DNA from: Rubrivivax sp.
Lineage (GTDB): Bacteria > Pseudomonadota > Gammaproteobacteria > Burkholderiales > Burkholderiaceae_C
Length of the DNA: 64,000 nt
NCBI GenBank assembly: GCA_022843905.1
Contig: JALHMT010000017.1
Location: 54,033-118,032, forward strand
Direction of reading: 5' to 3'
Positions 63,998 through 64,000 of this stretch are shown one piece after another; the stretch's first letter is position 1, and each line of letters opens with the position of its first letter. Position numbers and translations under genes: made by a program. Under the pieces are notes generated by a model. That model saw only the letters and a list, made by a program, of their open reading frames with translations, searched no databases and was not told where the DNA came from.

Positions 63998-64000
63998 TAT

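Overview
This is a GC-rich window of compactly packed bacterial chromosome. Gene content and order point to a betaproteobacterium of the order Burkholderiales, probably of the Leptothrix/Rubrivivax/Piscinibacter type. The indicators are a prmA–DUF3426–PfkB cluster, an Ala/Lys/Pro-repeat histone H1-like protein, the block ampD–pilR–pilS–PP0621–cytochrome assembly protein facing ffh, the pilB–pilC–pilD–coaE–zapD–yacG operon, and rplU–rpmA–obgE–proB. The lineage is inferred from these gene families and orders, not from a search. No rRNA, CRISPR array, complete insertion sequence or prophage was seen. There are two tRNAs, Met(CAU) and Pro(CGG).

Layout. 0–3 kb: the end of prmA, a zinc-ribbon/DUF3426 membrane protein, a PfkB-type sugar kinase and the histone-like gene. 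3.3–8 kb: class Ia ribonucleotide reductase (nrdB, nrdA on the minus strand) with a tandem NrdR-type operator upstream of nrdA. 8–13 kb: AmpD, the PilR/PilS two-component system, a PP0621-family protein and a CcsA/YpjD-like membrane protein. 13–17 kb: both protein parts of the signal recognition pathway, ffh and ftsY. 17–23 kb: tRNA-Met, miaB, hemA (possibly leaderless), prfA and prmC. 23–31 kb: a CoA-transferase, then the minus-strand operon for type IV pilus assembly with coaE, zapD and yacG, and tRNA-Pro. 31–38 kb: ispB facing rplU-rpmA (long structured leader), obgE-proB, rppH, proS and a lytic transglycosylase. 38–45.7 kb: ubiX, grxD, a SPOR-like envelope protein, two multiheme cytochromes c, AMP nucleosidase and an MFS transporter. 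45.8–48 kb: an EF-G2-like translational GTPase.

48–51.5 kb is the most unusual part. A yybP-ykoY (Mn2+) riboswitch leads into an intact terC and a universal stress protein gene, both reminiscent of alphaproteobacterial versions. These are followed by debris: a decayed SDR reductase, the front half of a second, Burkholderiales-type terC lying inverted between two GATC sites, and then the back half of that terC in the opposite orientation. Rejoining the two halves at GATC restores one reading frame.

51.7–53.2 kb holds a putative DNA-binding protein, a CRP/FNR-type palindrome and a run of very small genes separated by strong hairpins. 53–60.5 kb: DUF2855, HDOD, MscS, YqaA, and a divergent Lrp regulator/hppD–phhA pair for phenylalanine and tyrosine degradation, with an inverted repeat in the shared promoter region, followed by a lipase-like hydrolase. 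From about 60.6 kb to the right edge are an uncharacterised protein, a long-chain acyl-CoA ligase and an MBL-fold hydrolase in visibly more AT-rich DNA.
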